Below are positions 48,142 to 56,373 of a stretch of 64,000 nt of DNA, piece after piece. This DNA comes from Streptomyces fuscichromogenes. Lineage in GTDB: Bacteria; Actinomycetota; Actinomycetes; Streptomycetales; Streptomycetaceae. The stretch spans positions 514,588-578,587 of the forward strand of contig NZ_BMML01000004.1 of the NCBI RefSeq assembly GCF_014645815.1, written 5' to 3'. The translations under genes and the position numbers were made by a program. The notes beneath the pieces are model-generated. The model did not search any database. It was not told the origin of the DNA and worked only from the letters and a program-made list of their open reading frames with translations. The number at the start of each line of letters is the position of its first letter. Positions within the stretch are counted from its first letter, which is position 1.

Positions 48142-48861
48142 ATGGGCTGGCACCAGGAGCTCCTGATCGGCTTCGACCTGGAGACGACGGGTACGGATCC
48201 ACGCGAGGCACGGATCGTCACGGCGGCCGTGATCGAGGTCAGGGCCGGGCAGGAACTGGGCCGCCGCGAGTGGCTCGCGGATCCGGGCGTGGAGATCCCG
48301 GCCGACGCGGTGGCGGTGCACGGCATCAGCAACGAGCGGGCGGCGGCGGAGGGCAGACCGGCCGACGAGGTCGCCGACGCCCTCGCGGGCGTCCTCACCG
48401 GCTACTGGCGCACCGGCGTCCCGGTCGTCGCCTACAACGCGACCTTCGACCTCACCCTGCTCTCCGCGGAACTGCGCCGGCACGGACTGCCGTCCCTCTC
48501 CGACCGCCTCGGCGGCCTGGACCCCGCTCCGGTCATCGACCCGTACACCATCGACCGCCGGGTCGACCGCTACCGCCGCGGCAAGCGCAACCTGGAAGCG
48601 GTCTGCGCCGAGTACGGCATCACCCTCACCGCCGCCCACAACGCCTCGGCCGACGCCCTCGCCGCGGCCCGCCTGGCCGGCGCGATAGCCGAGCGCCACC
48701 CGAAGATCGCGGCGCTGGGTCCGGCGGAGCTGCACCGGAGCCAGGTGGAGTGGTACGCGGAGTGGGCGGCGGACTTCCAGCAGTTCCTGCGGCGCAAGGG
48801 GGAGGCCGACGCGGTGGTGGACGGGGCGTGGCCCCTGCGGGAGCTGGCCGAAGTGGTTTGA
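48142..48861 (+). CDS. DnaQ-type DEDDh 3'-5' exonuclease
   Basis: 239 aa exonuclease-family protein from the ATG at 48142. ExoI motif FDLETTG, ExoII AYNATFDLTLL and ExoIIIepsilon AHNASADALAAARL give the complete DEDDh set, so it should hydrolyse DNA or RNA ends with two metal ions. It is a stand-alone proofreading-type nuclease and not the polymerase III epsilon subunit, because it has no clamp or alpha-binding tail. It ends with a Trp-rich helix (QVEWYAEWAADFQQFLRRKGEAD). A dispersed repeat hairpin lies 54 bp downstream. 114 nt after the HEPN gene on the same strand. Confidence 0.92.
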   Translation: MGWHQELLIGFDLETTGTDPREARIVTAAVIEVRAGQELGRREWLADPGVEIPADAVAVHGISNERAAAEGRPADEVADALAGVLTGYWRTGVPVVAYNATFDLTLLSAELRRHGLPSLSDRLGGLDPAPVIDPYTIDRRVDRYRRGKRNLEAVCAEYGITLTAAHNASADALAAARLAGAIAERHPKIAALGPAELHRSQVEWYAEWAADFQQFLRRKGEADAVVDGAWPLRELAEVV

Positions 48862-48915
48862 GCGTTCCGCTCGGCTGGAAGCGGCGCGATGGCCCGTCGT
48901 TCGTCTGCGACGCCG

Positions 48916-48957
48916 TCGTGGCTGGCCGCGCAGTTCCCCGCGCCCCTTCGGGGCGCT
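48916..48957 (-). repeat. Dispersed Streptomyces-type GC hairpin repeat, copy C (minus orientation)
   Basis: GTCGTGGCTGGCCGCGCAGT then TCCCCGCGCCCCTTCGGGGCGC; reverse complement of the copy A core. It lies between the convergent exonuclease and APH-fold genes. Confidence 0.78.
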
Positions 48958-48987
48958 CCACAGCGGGCGCTCCTTGGCGGGCGCTCC

Positions 48988-49851
48988 TCAGAAGGGGTAC
49001 CAGCGCACCGACTCGTCGCCCTCGCGTAGCGACGCCACCCGGCGTCCGAACTCCGCCAGCGCCTTCGGGTTGCTCGGTGCGTGCTGGGCGACCCAGGCAC
49101 AGCTCGCCGTCTCCCGGGCGCCGCGCAGCACGCCGCACCCCTCCCACGCGCGTACGTCCCACCCGTAGGCCTCGACGAACGAGTCGTACGCCTCGGCGGG
49201 CAGCCCGTACCGGTCCCGGGACAGTGCCATCACCACCAGGTCGTGCTCGCGCAGGTCCGAGGAGAAGGTCTCCAGGTCGACCAGGACCGGGCCGTCCGGG
49301 CCGACGTGCACATTGCGGGGCAGCGCGTCCCCGTGGATCGGCCCCGGCGTCAGCCGTGGCGTCAGCGCGGCCGCGGCCGCCGCGAAGCCGTCCCGGCGCT
49401 CCCGCAGATACGCCGCGTCGGCGGGGTCGATCGCGGCGCCGGCCAGCCGCAGCCAGCGCTCCACACCGCCCAGCAGCTCGCGGGGCGGCAGGGCGAAGGA
49501 AGGGGAGGGCAGCGCGTGCACGATCCGGAGCAGTTCGGCCAGATCCCGCGGTTCGGCCGGCCGCACCGGATCCGGCAGCCGGTGCCACACGGTCACCGGG
49601 TGGCCCTCGACGAGCAGCGCCTTCGGCTCGGCGGCCCGCACGGCCGGCACGCCCGCCTCCGCCAGCCAGCCGGCGATCTCCAGCTCGCGCCGGGCCCGGT
49701 CGAGCAGTTCGGCGTCCCGGCCGACCTTCACCACCAGGTCCCCGGCGGCGAACACCGCGTTCTCGCCCAGCGCGAGCAGCGAGGCGCCGGCCGCCGCGCC
49801 GGGCAGCACATCCGCCGCGGCCAGTACGTCCCGTGCCCTTGCCTCGTCCAT
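48988..49851 (-). CDS. Aminoglycoside phosphotransferase (APH)-fold kinase
   Basis: 287 aa from the ATG at 49851; the longer frame upstream is not supported. N-lobe ALGENAVFAAGDLVVKVGRDAELLDRARRELEIAGWLAEAGVPA with the ATP-binding Lys. Catalytic loop GPIHGDALPRNVHV has His, Asp and Asn in the normal HGDxxxxN order, and VLVDLETFSSDLREHDLVVMALSRDRYG supplies the metal-binding Asp. All catalytic residues are intact, unlike the APH-fold protein at 32.6 kb. The substrate is unknown. Divergent from the sugar-transporter operon with 170 bp between starts. Confidence 0.87.
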   Translation of the reverse strand: MDEARARDVLAAADVLPGAAAGASLLALGENAVFAAGDLVVKVGRDAELLDRARRELEIAGWLAEAGVPAVRAAEPKALLVEGHPVTVWHRLPDPVRPAEPRDLAELLRIVHALPSPSFALPPRELLGGVERWLRLAGAAIDPADAAYLRERRDGFAAAAAALTPRLTPGPIHGDALPRNVHVGPDGPVLVDLETFSSDLREHDLVVMALSRDRYGLPAEAYDSFVEAYGWDVRAWEGCGVLRGARETASCAWVAQHAPSNPKALAEFGRRVASLREGDESVRWYPF

Positions 49852-50021
49852 CGCCCGCCTCCGTGTCCGCCGCTGTGCGTGTGCACACGGCGTGGTCTTC
49901 CCGCCTTCCGGTGGCCAGTCTCGCATCCACGGAGGTCGGACCAGGTGCGCGGTGCCTTGACGGGACCACCGGCCTTCACGACCATGTCCAGGCCCGACCG
50001 GGCCGCGCAAAGGGGGATGAC

Positions 50022-50942
50022 GTGGCATTGGTTACCGACGCGGCGAGTGAGAGGCGGCCGGCCGCCGCACGTGTCACCGATCACGGCGCCTGGTTCCTGG
50101 TGCTGCCCGCCCTGATCCCGATCCTCGTGCTGAGCGTCGGCCCGCTGCTCTACGGGCTCCTGCTGGCCTTCACCGACGCCCAGTCCGGCCGGACCGCGGC
50201 GACCCGGTGGATCGGCGGTCTCAACTTCCGGGACCTGCTGCACGACACCCTCTTCTGGGAGTCGTTCCGGATCGGCCTGGTCTGGGCGGTCGGGGTGACC
50301 GTCCCGCAGTTCCTGCTCGCCCTCGGCCTCGCGCTCCTGCTCGACCAGGAGTTACGCCTGCGCCGGCTGGCCCGCGCCCTCGCGATCGTCCCGTGGGCGA
50401 TGCCCGAGGTCGTCGTCGGCATCATCTGGCGGCTCGTCTACAACCCGGACGCGGGCGTCCTCAACGAGACCCTGCGCGACCTCGGCCTCGGCGACGGCCG
50501 GGACTGGCTCAGCGGCCTCGCCACCGCCCTGCCCGCAGTGATCGTCGTCGGCGTCTGGGCCGGGATGCCACAGACCACGGTCGCCCTGCTCGCCGGCCTC
50601 CAGAACACCCCGCGCGAACTGCACGAGGCGGCGGCGGTGGACGGCGCGGGCGCCTGGCGCCGCTTCCGCACCGTCACCTGGCCCGCCCTCAGACCCGTCG
50701 CCCTCGCCATCACCGCGCTCAACCTGATCTGGAACTTCAACTCCTTCGCCCTGGTCTACGTCCTCACCAACGGCGGCCCCGGCGGCAAGACCCGGCTGCC
50801 GATGCTGTTCGCCTACGAAGAGGCGTTCCGCTACGGCCAGTTCGGGTACGCGGCGGCGATGGGGTGCGTGATGGTCGCCGTGATCGCGGTGCTGCTGGCC
50901 GTCTTCCTGGCGGGGCGGCTGCGGGGAGGCGAGGACGCGTGA
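50022..50942 (+). CDS. Carbohydrate ABC transporter permease (MalF/UgpA-like)
   Basis: 306 aa inner-membrane permease from the GTG at 50022 (AGGGGG about 6 nt upstream). Six hydrophobic segments and the coupling motif EAAAVDGAGAWRRFRTVTWPALRP (EAA loop) identify it as the first permease of a CUT1 sugar importer. The typical C-terminal NSFALVYVLTNGGPGGKTRLPMLFAYEEAFR stretch follows. Codon 111 is TTA (50352-50354, in QELRLRR), predicting bldA-dependent translation of this and, by coupling, the downstream genes. The second permease starts in a GTGA overlap. No ATPase gene is in the operon; in Streptomyces the shared ATPase MsiK commonly energises such importers. Confidence 0.92.
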   Translation: MALVTDAASERRPAAARVTDHGAWFLVLPALIPILVLSVGPLLYGLLLAFTDAQSGRTAATRWIGGLNFRDLLHDTLFWESFRIGLVWAVGVTVPQFLLALGLALLLDQELRLRRLARALAIVPWAMPEVVVGIIWRLVYNPDAGVLNETLRDLGLGDGRDWLSGLATALPAVIVVGVWAGMPQTTVALLAGLQNTPRELHEAAAVDGAGAWRRFRTVTWPALRPVALAITALNLIWNFNSFALVYVLTNGGPGGKTRLPMLFAYEEAFRYGQFGYAAAMGCVMVAVIAVLLAVFLAGRLRGGEDA

Positions 50943-51772
50943 GGACCCGACCCGCAGCCCGCGCCGGACAGTACGCGGCCCTGCTCGCGTATCTCGTCTT
51001 TCTGGCCTTCCCGCTCCTGTGGCTGCTCTCCACCGCCTTCAAGTCGCCCACCGAGCTGGGCAGTCTGCACCCCACCTGGATCCCCCGGCACCCCACCCTG
51101 GCCAACTTCCGGCAGGCCTTCGACGAACAACCCCTGCTCCGGGCCGGTCTCAACTCCCTGCTCGCCGCGCTCGGGGCCGCGCTGATCGCCGTACTCCTCG
51201 CGACCCCGCTGGCGTACGTCATCGCCCGGCGCCGTACGGCACTGTCCCGGGCCGTCACCGGATGGGTGGTCGTCAGCCAGGCCTTCCCGTTCGTCCTGGT
51301 GATCATCCCGTTGTTCCTGGTGCTGAAGCACCTGCGGCTGATCGACTCCCTGTTCGGACTGGTCATGGTGTACGTGGTGTGGGCGCTGCCGTTCGCGCTG
51401 TGGATGCTCGTCGGCCACGTCCGCGCGGTGCCCGTGGAACTGGAGGAGGCCGCTGCCGTCGACGGGGCCGGGCGGCTGCGGACGCTGGTGTCGGTGACGG
51501 CACCGCTGCTGGCGCCCGGCATCGTGGCGACCGGGCTGTTCGCCTTCGTCACCGCGTGGAACGAGTTCTTCTTCGCGCTGGTGCTGCTGAAGACACCGGA
51601 GAAACAGACCCTGCCGGTCGTCCTCACCCATTTCATCGGCGCCGAGGGCGTGGCCGACCTGGGCCCGCTGGCGGCGGCCGCCTTCCTCGCCACCCTGCCC
51701 TCGCTGGTCGTCTTCGCACTCGTCCAGCGGCGGATCGCGGGCGGGCTGCTCGCCGGGGCGGTGAAGAGCTGA
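50939..51772 (+). CDS. Carbohydrate ABC transporter permease (MalG/UgpE-like)
   Basis: 277 aa second permease of the CUT1 importer. The GTG start overlaps the upstream stop by 4 bp. Segments: LLAYLVFLAFPLLWLLSTAFKSPTEL (family N-terminus), LNSLLAALGAALIAVLLATPLAYVIAR, AFPFVLVIIPLFLVLKHLRLIDS. The EAA loop is VELEEAAAVDGAGRLRTLVSVTAPLLAPGI, and a final AWNEFFFALVLLKTPEKQTLPVVLT follows. All are intact. Its TGA shares one base with the ATG of the binding-protein gene, so the three genes are translationally coupled. Confidence 0.92.
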   Translation: MRTRPAARAGQYAALLAYLVFLAFPLLWLLSTAFKSPTELGSLHPTWIPRHPTLANFRQAFDEQPLLRAGLNSLLAALGAALIAVLLATPLAYVIARRRTALSRAVTGWVVVSQAFPFVLVIIPLFLVLKHLRLIDSLFGLVMVYVVWALPFALWMLVGHVRAVPVELEEAAAVDGAGRLRTLVSVTAPLLAPGIVATGLFAFVTAWNEFFFALVLLKTPEKQTLPVVLTHFIGAEGVADLGPLAAAAFLATLPSLVVFALVQRRIAGGLLAGAVKS

Positions 51773-53049
51773 TGCGCACCAGGCTCACTACGGCGGTCGT
51801 CGTACTCCTCCTGCTGCTCGCGGGCTGCACCTCCGCGTCCCGCACCGGCGGCCCGATCACCCTCCGCTTCCAGTCCCTGGCCTGGCAGGACGAGTCGGTC
51901 GCCGCCAACAGGGAACTGGTCGAGGAGTGGAACGCCACCCACTCCGACGTCAAGGTCGAGTACGTCCAGGGCAGCTGGGACAGCGTCCACGACCAGCTGC
52001 TCACCTCCTTCGAGGGCGGTGAGGCCCCGGACATCATCCACGACGCCTCCGACGACCTCGCGGACTTCGCCTACGGCGGCTACCTCGCAGACCTGACCGG
52101 CCTGTTGACCGACCGGCTCAAGTCCGGCATACCACTGCGCAGTTGGCGGACGGCGACCTTCGGGAACGGCATCTACGGGGTGCCCTTCCTCCAGGAACCG
52201 CGGGTGCTGATCGCCAACACGACCTGGCTCGCCGAGGCCGGTGTGCGCATACCCACCCCGGAACACCCGTGGACCTGGGCCGAGTTCCGGCAGATCACCG
52301 AGCGGCTCAGCGGCGACGGCAGGTACGGCGTCGCCTGGCCGCTCAAGGAGCCGGTCTCCGCCACGCTCAACCTGTCGCTGTCGGCGGGCGGGCAGCTCTT
52401 CCACCGGGGCGCCGACGGGAAGGTGACCGTACGGTTCCGGGCCGCCGACCAGGTCGTGCCGCGCACCGTCCACGACCAGGTCGTCGTCGACCACAGTGCT
52501 CCGGACTCGACGCTGGGCAGCGGTGGTTCGGACACCCTGCCCGGCTTCTTCGCCGGCAGGTACGCGATGGTCCCGCTCGGGTTCTCCTACCGCCAGCAGA
52601 TCGTCCAGCAGGCGCCCAAGGGCTTCCGGTGGGAGGTGCTGCCCGCCCCGGCCGGTGCCGACGGGCTCGCCCAGGGTGTCAGTCCGCAGACGCTCTCCAT
52701 CGCCGCGGACAGCCCGCACAAGAAGGAGGCGGCCGAGTTCATCGACTTCCTCCTCCGGCCGAAGAACATGGTCCGGCTCGCCCTCGGCGACTGGATGCTG
52801 CCCACCGGCACCGAGGCGCTCGGGGATCCCGCCCTGCACACCGCGACGTACGGGTGGGCCACCGGCACCGCCCTCGCCGGACACCTCGGCCCGGCCCCCG
52901 CCCAGACGGTCCGCGGCTATCCCGAGTGGAAGGACAAGGTGGCGACCCCGGCCCTCCAGGAGTACTACAGCGGCGCCATCGGCCTCGGTGAACTCCGCCA
53001 CCGGCTGGAGACGGACGGCAACCTGGTGCTGGCCCGCTACCAGCGCTGA
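51772..53049 (+). CDS. Sugar-binding lipoprotein of the ABC importer
   Basis: 425 aa extracellular solute-binding lipoprotein. The signal peptide ends in the lipobox LLLLAGC (Cys19). The mature protein has the family 1 pattern: ITLRFQSLAWQDESVAANRELVEEWNATHSDVKVEYVQG, then APDIIHDASDDLADFAYGGYLADL, the hinge FGNGIYGVPFLQEPRVLIANT and late GVSPQTLSIAADSPHKKEAAEFIDFLL. Length is normal. It is unusual that the binding protein is the last gene (permease-permease-binding protein) rather than the first. A hairpin terminator follows 14 bp later. Ligand unknown; probably an oligosaccharide. Confidence 0.92.
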   Translation: MRTRLTTAVVVLLLLLAGCTSASRTGGPITLRFQSLAWQDESVAANRELVEEWNATHSDVKVEYVQGSWDSVHDQLLTSFEGGEAPDIIHDASDDLADFAYGGYLADLTGLLTDRLKSGIPLRSWRTATFGNGIYGVPFLQEPRVLIANTTWLAEAGVRIPTPEHPWTWAEFRQITERLSGDGRYGVAWPLKEPVSATLNLSLSAGGQLFHRGADGKVTVRFRAADQVVPRTVHDQVVVDHSAPDSTLGSGGSDTLPGFFAGRYAMVPLGFSYRQQIVQQAPKGFRWEVLPAPAGADGLAQGVSPQTLSIAADSPHKKEAAEFIDFLLRPKNMVRLALGDWMLPTGTEALGDPALHTATYGWATGTALAGHLGPAPAQTVRGYPEWKDKVATPALQEYYSGAIGLGELRHRLETDGNLVLARYQR

Positions 53050-53062
53050 GACCTCAGGAGGA

Positions 53063-53100
53063 CAGGGCCCGTTGGCTCCCCCGGAGACCAACGGACCCTG
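53063..53100 (+). terminator. Hairpin terminator of the sugar importer operon
   Basis: CAGGGCCCGTTGG (53063-53075) pairs with CCAACGGACCCTG (53088-53100) with one mismatch. It also lies just beyond the convergent MMPL gene end (53125) and can serve both. Confidence 0.75.
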
Positions 53101-53124
53101 CGTGAAGGGGTGTTGCCGCGCGGC

Positions 53125-55386
53125 TCAGACCGGGAGCCGGTCCGCTTCGCCCCGCCCGGCGGCCGGTGCCACCGCCTCCGGCGACTCGTCGTGGGTCAGG
53201 TCCGGCAGCCACCGCAGCCAGTCGGGCAGGTACCAGTTGCGCTCGCCGAGCAGCGCCATCACCGCCGGGAGCAGCACGCCCCTGATGATCGTCGCGTCGA
53301 TGAGGACCGCGGCCGCCAGGCCCACGCCCATCTGCTTCATGGACTGCATGGACAGCGTGCCGAAGATCCCGAACACGGCGACCATGATGACGGCTGCGCT
53401 GGTGACGACCCCGGCCGTGGTGACCACCCCGTGCCGGATCGCGTCCTTGGTGGACCGGCCGCGCAGCCGGGCCTCGCGGATCCGGGAGACCACGAACACG
53501 TGGTAGTCCATGGACAGGCCGAACAGGATCACGAAGAGGAACAGCGGCAGCCAGGTGACGATCGCGCCGACACCCTGCGCGCCCACCAGCGAGGCGCCCC
53601 AGCCGTGCTGGAAGACGGCGACGAGGATGCCGTAGGCGGCGCCCACCGAGAGCAGGTTGAGGACGATCGAGGTGATCGCGACCGTCAGCGAACGGAACGA
53701 CAGCAGCATCAGCAGGAAGGCGAAGACGACGACGAAGGCGAAGACCGGGACGACCGAGCCGAGCAGCTGGTCGTTGAAGTCCTGGTTGCCCGCGACGTTT
53801 CCGGTGATCGGCGCCTGCACGCCGTCGACCCTGCCGAGCGTGGCCGGCCGCACCTCGTCGCGCAGCTTCAGCAGGCTCTTGCCGGCCTTGTCCAGGTCGG
53901 ACCCGCCGACCAGCGGCACGGAGATCAGGGCGACGTTCTGGGCGTCGTGCAGCCTGATGTCGACCGGGCCGCGCGAGGCGCCCGAGCTGATCGCGCGCTC
54001 CTTGAAGTCGGTCAGCGCCTGCCTGACCTCGGGGGCGTTGATGTCCTTCGCCCTGACGACCACCTCGGCAGGCTCGGAGCCGCCCGGGAAGGCCTGGTTG
54101 ACGCGGTCGTAGGTCTGCACGATCGGCAGCGAGTTCCCGAACTCCTGGTCCAGGGTGAGCTGCGAGGTCTTCATGCCGAGGGCGGGAGCGGCGACCGCGA
54201 GCAGGGCGCCCGTCGCGACGACCACGGAGAGCAGCGGCTTGGCGAGCACACCACGCAGCACGGCCGTCCAGAAGCGGCTCTCGGAGGGCCCGTGGGCCCG
54301 CTCACGGCGGCGCAGGAAGGGGATGCGGCCCTTCTCGACCCGGTGGCCCAGCAGGGACAGCAGCGCCGGCAGGACGGTCACGGAGCCGACCATGGCGACC
54401 GCGACGACCATCAGGGAGGCCAGGCCCATCGCCTCGAACTCGGCGAGGCCGGTGAAGAGCATGCCCGCCATCGCCACGCAGACCGTGACGCCGGAGACGA
54501 TGATCGCCCGGCCGCTGGTGGCGGCGGCGATCCGGAGCGCGGTGCCCGCGTCCCGGCCTGCCTCCCGTTCCTCGCGTTCCCGGCGCAGGTAGAAGAGGCA
54601 GTAGTCGACGCCGACCGCCATGCCGACCAGCAGCATCACGGAGTTGGCGGTGTCGCTCATCGGCTGCAGATGGCTGACCAGACCCATCAGGCCCATCGTC
54701 GCCACGATCGCGGTGATCGCGAGGCCGACCGGGAGCAGGGCCGCCACCAGGGCGCCGAAGGCGATCAGCAGGATGCCGAAGGCCACCGGCACGGCGGAGT
54801 ACTCGGCGCGCTGGAAGTCCTTGCCGAAGGCGTCGTCGTACTGCTTGTTCATGCTGGCGCCGCCGATCTCCTCGATCCGCAGCGTGCCGTGCGCCTTCTG
54901 CACCCGGGCCACCGCGTCCAGGACCGGCTGGACCCGGTCGCCGGCGGTCTCGGAGTCGCCACGCATGTCGAACTGGACCAGCGCGCTGCGGCCGTCCTTC
55001 GAGATCGTCCCGGTGATGTACGGCGAGGTGACGTCCGTGACCCTGCCGGTGCCGTCGACGGCCTTCATGACGTCCGTGACGGCGGCCTTGAAGACGGCGT
55101 CCGTGGCCTTGACCGACGGGTCCTCGGCCTGGAGCAGAACCGTCTCGCTCGCCGGTTGCCTGATGCCCGCGTCGTCGATGATCTGTGCCGCGGTGTGAGT
55201 CTCGCCCTTGAGCTGGTCGCTCTCGTCGACGTCGACCTGGCCGGCCGCCGAGCCGAGCCCCATCGCCAGGACGACGAACAGCACCCATATGCCGACGGCC
55301 GCCCAGCGGTGCCGGGCGCTCCAACCGCCGGCCCGGGCCGCCAGCCCCCGCACCCGCGTCTCTCCGTTCCCCTTGACGGGATCCAT
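53125..55386 (-). CDS. MMPL/RND family transporter
   Basis: 753 aa membrane transporter of the MMPL type. I chose the ATG at 55386 because it sits just before the basic region and first helix (RHRWAAVGIWVLFVVLAMGLG). Two repeats each consist of one helix, a large extracytoplasmic porter domain, and five or so helices. Family motifs include VGMAVGVDYCLFYLRREREE (charged GxxxDY helix in TM4) and its second copy FGLSMDYHVFVVSRIREA. Such proteins use proton motive force to export lipids, polyketides or drugs. Not linked to a biosynthetic cluster here. A 6-bp-arm inverted repeat upstream (55449-55467) may be an operator, but no regulator gene is adjacent. Confidence 0.93.
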   Translation of the reverse strand: MDPVKGNGETRVRGLAARAGGWSARHRWAAVGIWVLFVVLAMGLGSAAGQVDVDESDQLKGETHTAAQIIDDAGIRQPASETVLLQAEDPSVKATDAVFKAAVTDVMKAVDGTGRVTDVTSPYITGTISKDGRSALVQFDMRGDSETAGDRVQPVLDAVARVQKAHGTLRIEEIGGASMNKQYDDAFGKDFQRAEYSAVPVAFGILLIAFGALVAALLPVGLAITAIVATMGLMGLVSHLQPMSDTANSVMLLVGMAVGVDYCLFYLRREREEREAGRDAGTALRIAAATSGRAIIVSGVTVCVAMAGMLFTGLAEFEAMGLASLMVVAVAMVGSVTVLPALLSLLGHRVEKGRIPFLRRRERAHGPSESRFWTAVLRGVLAKPLLSVVVATGALLAVAAPALGMKTSQLTLDQEFGNSLPIVQTYDRVNQAFPGGSEPAEVVVRAKDINAPEVRQALTDFKERAISSGASRGPVDIRLHDAQNVALISVPLVGGSDLDKAGKSLLKLRDEVRPATLGRVDGVQAPITGNVAGNQDFNDQLLGSVVPVFAFVVVFAFLLMLLSFRSLTVAITSIVLNLLSVGAAYGILVAVFQHGWGASLVGAQGVGAIVTWLPLFLFVILFGLSMDYHVFVVSRIREARLRGRSTKDAIRHGVVTTAGVVTSAAVIMVAVFGIFGTLSMQSMKQMGVGLAAAVLIDATIIRGVLLPAVMALLGERNWYLPDWLRWLPDLTHDESPEAVAPAAGRGEADRLPV

Positions 55387-55770
55387 GACGGCAATGCCCC
55401 CCTCGTGTGCGGTGACGGCCCCCGGCCGCCACGTTCTCGTCACGATTTCCTTCGTTCGAATCGAAGGTATGGGCCCGATAAGAACGACTCGTCGTACTGC
55501 CCGGTGAAGTACGGCGACGGCCTCTCGTCGCCTGGGAGGATGTCGGGCCCTTACATCTATCGCCCCATCTCGGGGGTGATGATCAGGGGTGCCCCTTCCG
55601 ACGACGGGGATCCTCTTTGTGATTGCGAAACCTTGTTGAACAAGTCACAGGTGCGTGTAGGAGTTGATCCGGCACGGTCCGATCGGCCAGAGTTTCGGGC
55701 AGCCCGGGTTGCCCGGCGCGGCCGTCGTGCCCACCCCCACGGGGCACGACGGCCGTTCTAAGGTGTTCGA
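55387..55770. other. Divergent intergenic region between MMPL and DUF1697 genes
   Basis: 384 bp with no gene. Contains the palindrome CCTTCG-TTCGAAT-CGAAGG (55449-55467), candidate operator for the MMPL gene. Two inverted copies of GTAnGGGCCCGA lie at 55467-55478 and 55543-55554. A TAAGGT (55759-55764) ends 6 nt before the DUF1697 ATG and is a likely leaderless -10 box. Confidence 0.4.
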
Positions 55771-56322
55771 ATGACGACGTATGCGGCACTGCTGCGCGGG
55801 ATCAACGTGGGCGGCAACAAGAAGCTCCCGATGGCCGAGCTGCGCACGCTGATGACCGGCCTGGGACACGACTTTGTGCGGACCTACCTCCAGAGCGGGC
55901 AGGCCGTGTTCACCTCCGGGCACGGGGGCACGGACTCCCTTGCGGCGGAGCTGGCCGAGGCGATCGAGGAGCGGTTCGGCTTCTCCGTCGACGTGCTCGT
56001 CCGCGACCACGCCTATCTGCGGGCGGTCGCCGAGGCCTGTCCCTTCCCGGCCGCCGAGCTGGAGGCCAGGCAGCTGCACGTCACCTATCTCTCCGAGCCG
56101 GCCGCCCCGGAGCGCTACGCCGACATCGACCCCGCCGCCCACCTCCCCGAGGAGTTCCGCCTGGGCGACCGCGCGCTGTACCTCTACGCCCCGGACGGCC
56201 TCGGCCGCTCCAAGCTCGCCGAGGCGCTGTCCCGGCCCCGCGTCCACAAGGGTCTGATCGCCACGACCCGAAACTGGAACACCGTCGTCAGGCTGGTGGA
56301 GCTCACGGCCGGGGAGGCGTGA
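55771..56322 (+). CDS. DUF1697 family protein
   Basis: 183 aa cytoplasmic protein. It opens with the family signature YAALLRGINVGGNKKLPMAELRTLMTGLGHDFVRTYLQSGQAVF and continues with FSVDVLVRDHAYLRAVAEACPF. The widely distributed family has a ferredoxin-like fold and no established function. The likely transcript is leaderless because TAAGGT ends 6 nt before the ATG and there is no ribosome-binding site. First of three rightward genes with short gaps (51 and 9 nt). Confidence 0.9.
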   Translation: MTTYAALLRGINVGGNKKLPMAELRTLMTGLGHDFVRTYLQSGQAVFTSGHGGTDSLAAELAEAIEERFGFSVDVLVRDHAYLRAVAEACPFPAAELEARQLHVTYLSEPAAPERYADIDPAAHLPEEFRLGDRALYLYAPDGLGRSKLAEALSRPRVHKGLIATTRNWNTVVRLVELTAGEA

Positions 56323-56373
56323 CCCCCGACCCTGCCCCGGGAGCGGGCCCGACGGCTGTGCGAGGCTCGTGCC

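Noticed and set aside
48862..50021. Upstream extension of the first sugar permease frame to about 48270
   Set aside because: Runs antisense through the APH gene and out of frame through the exonuclease; Arg/Pro-rich and without domains.
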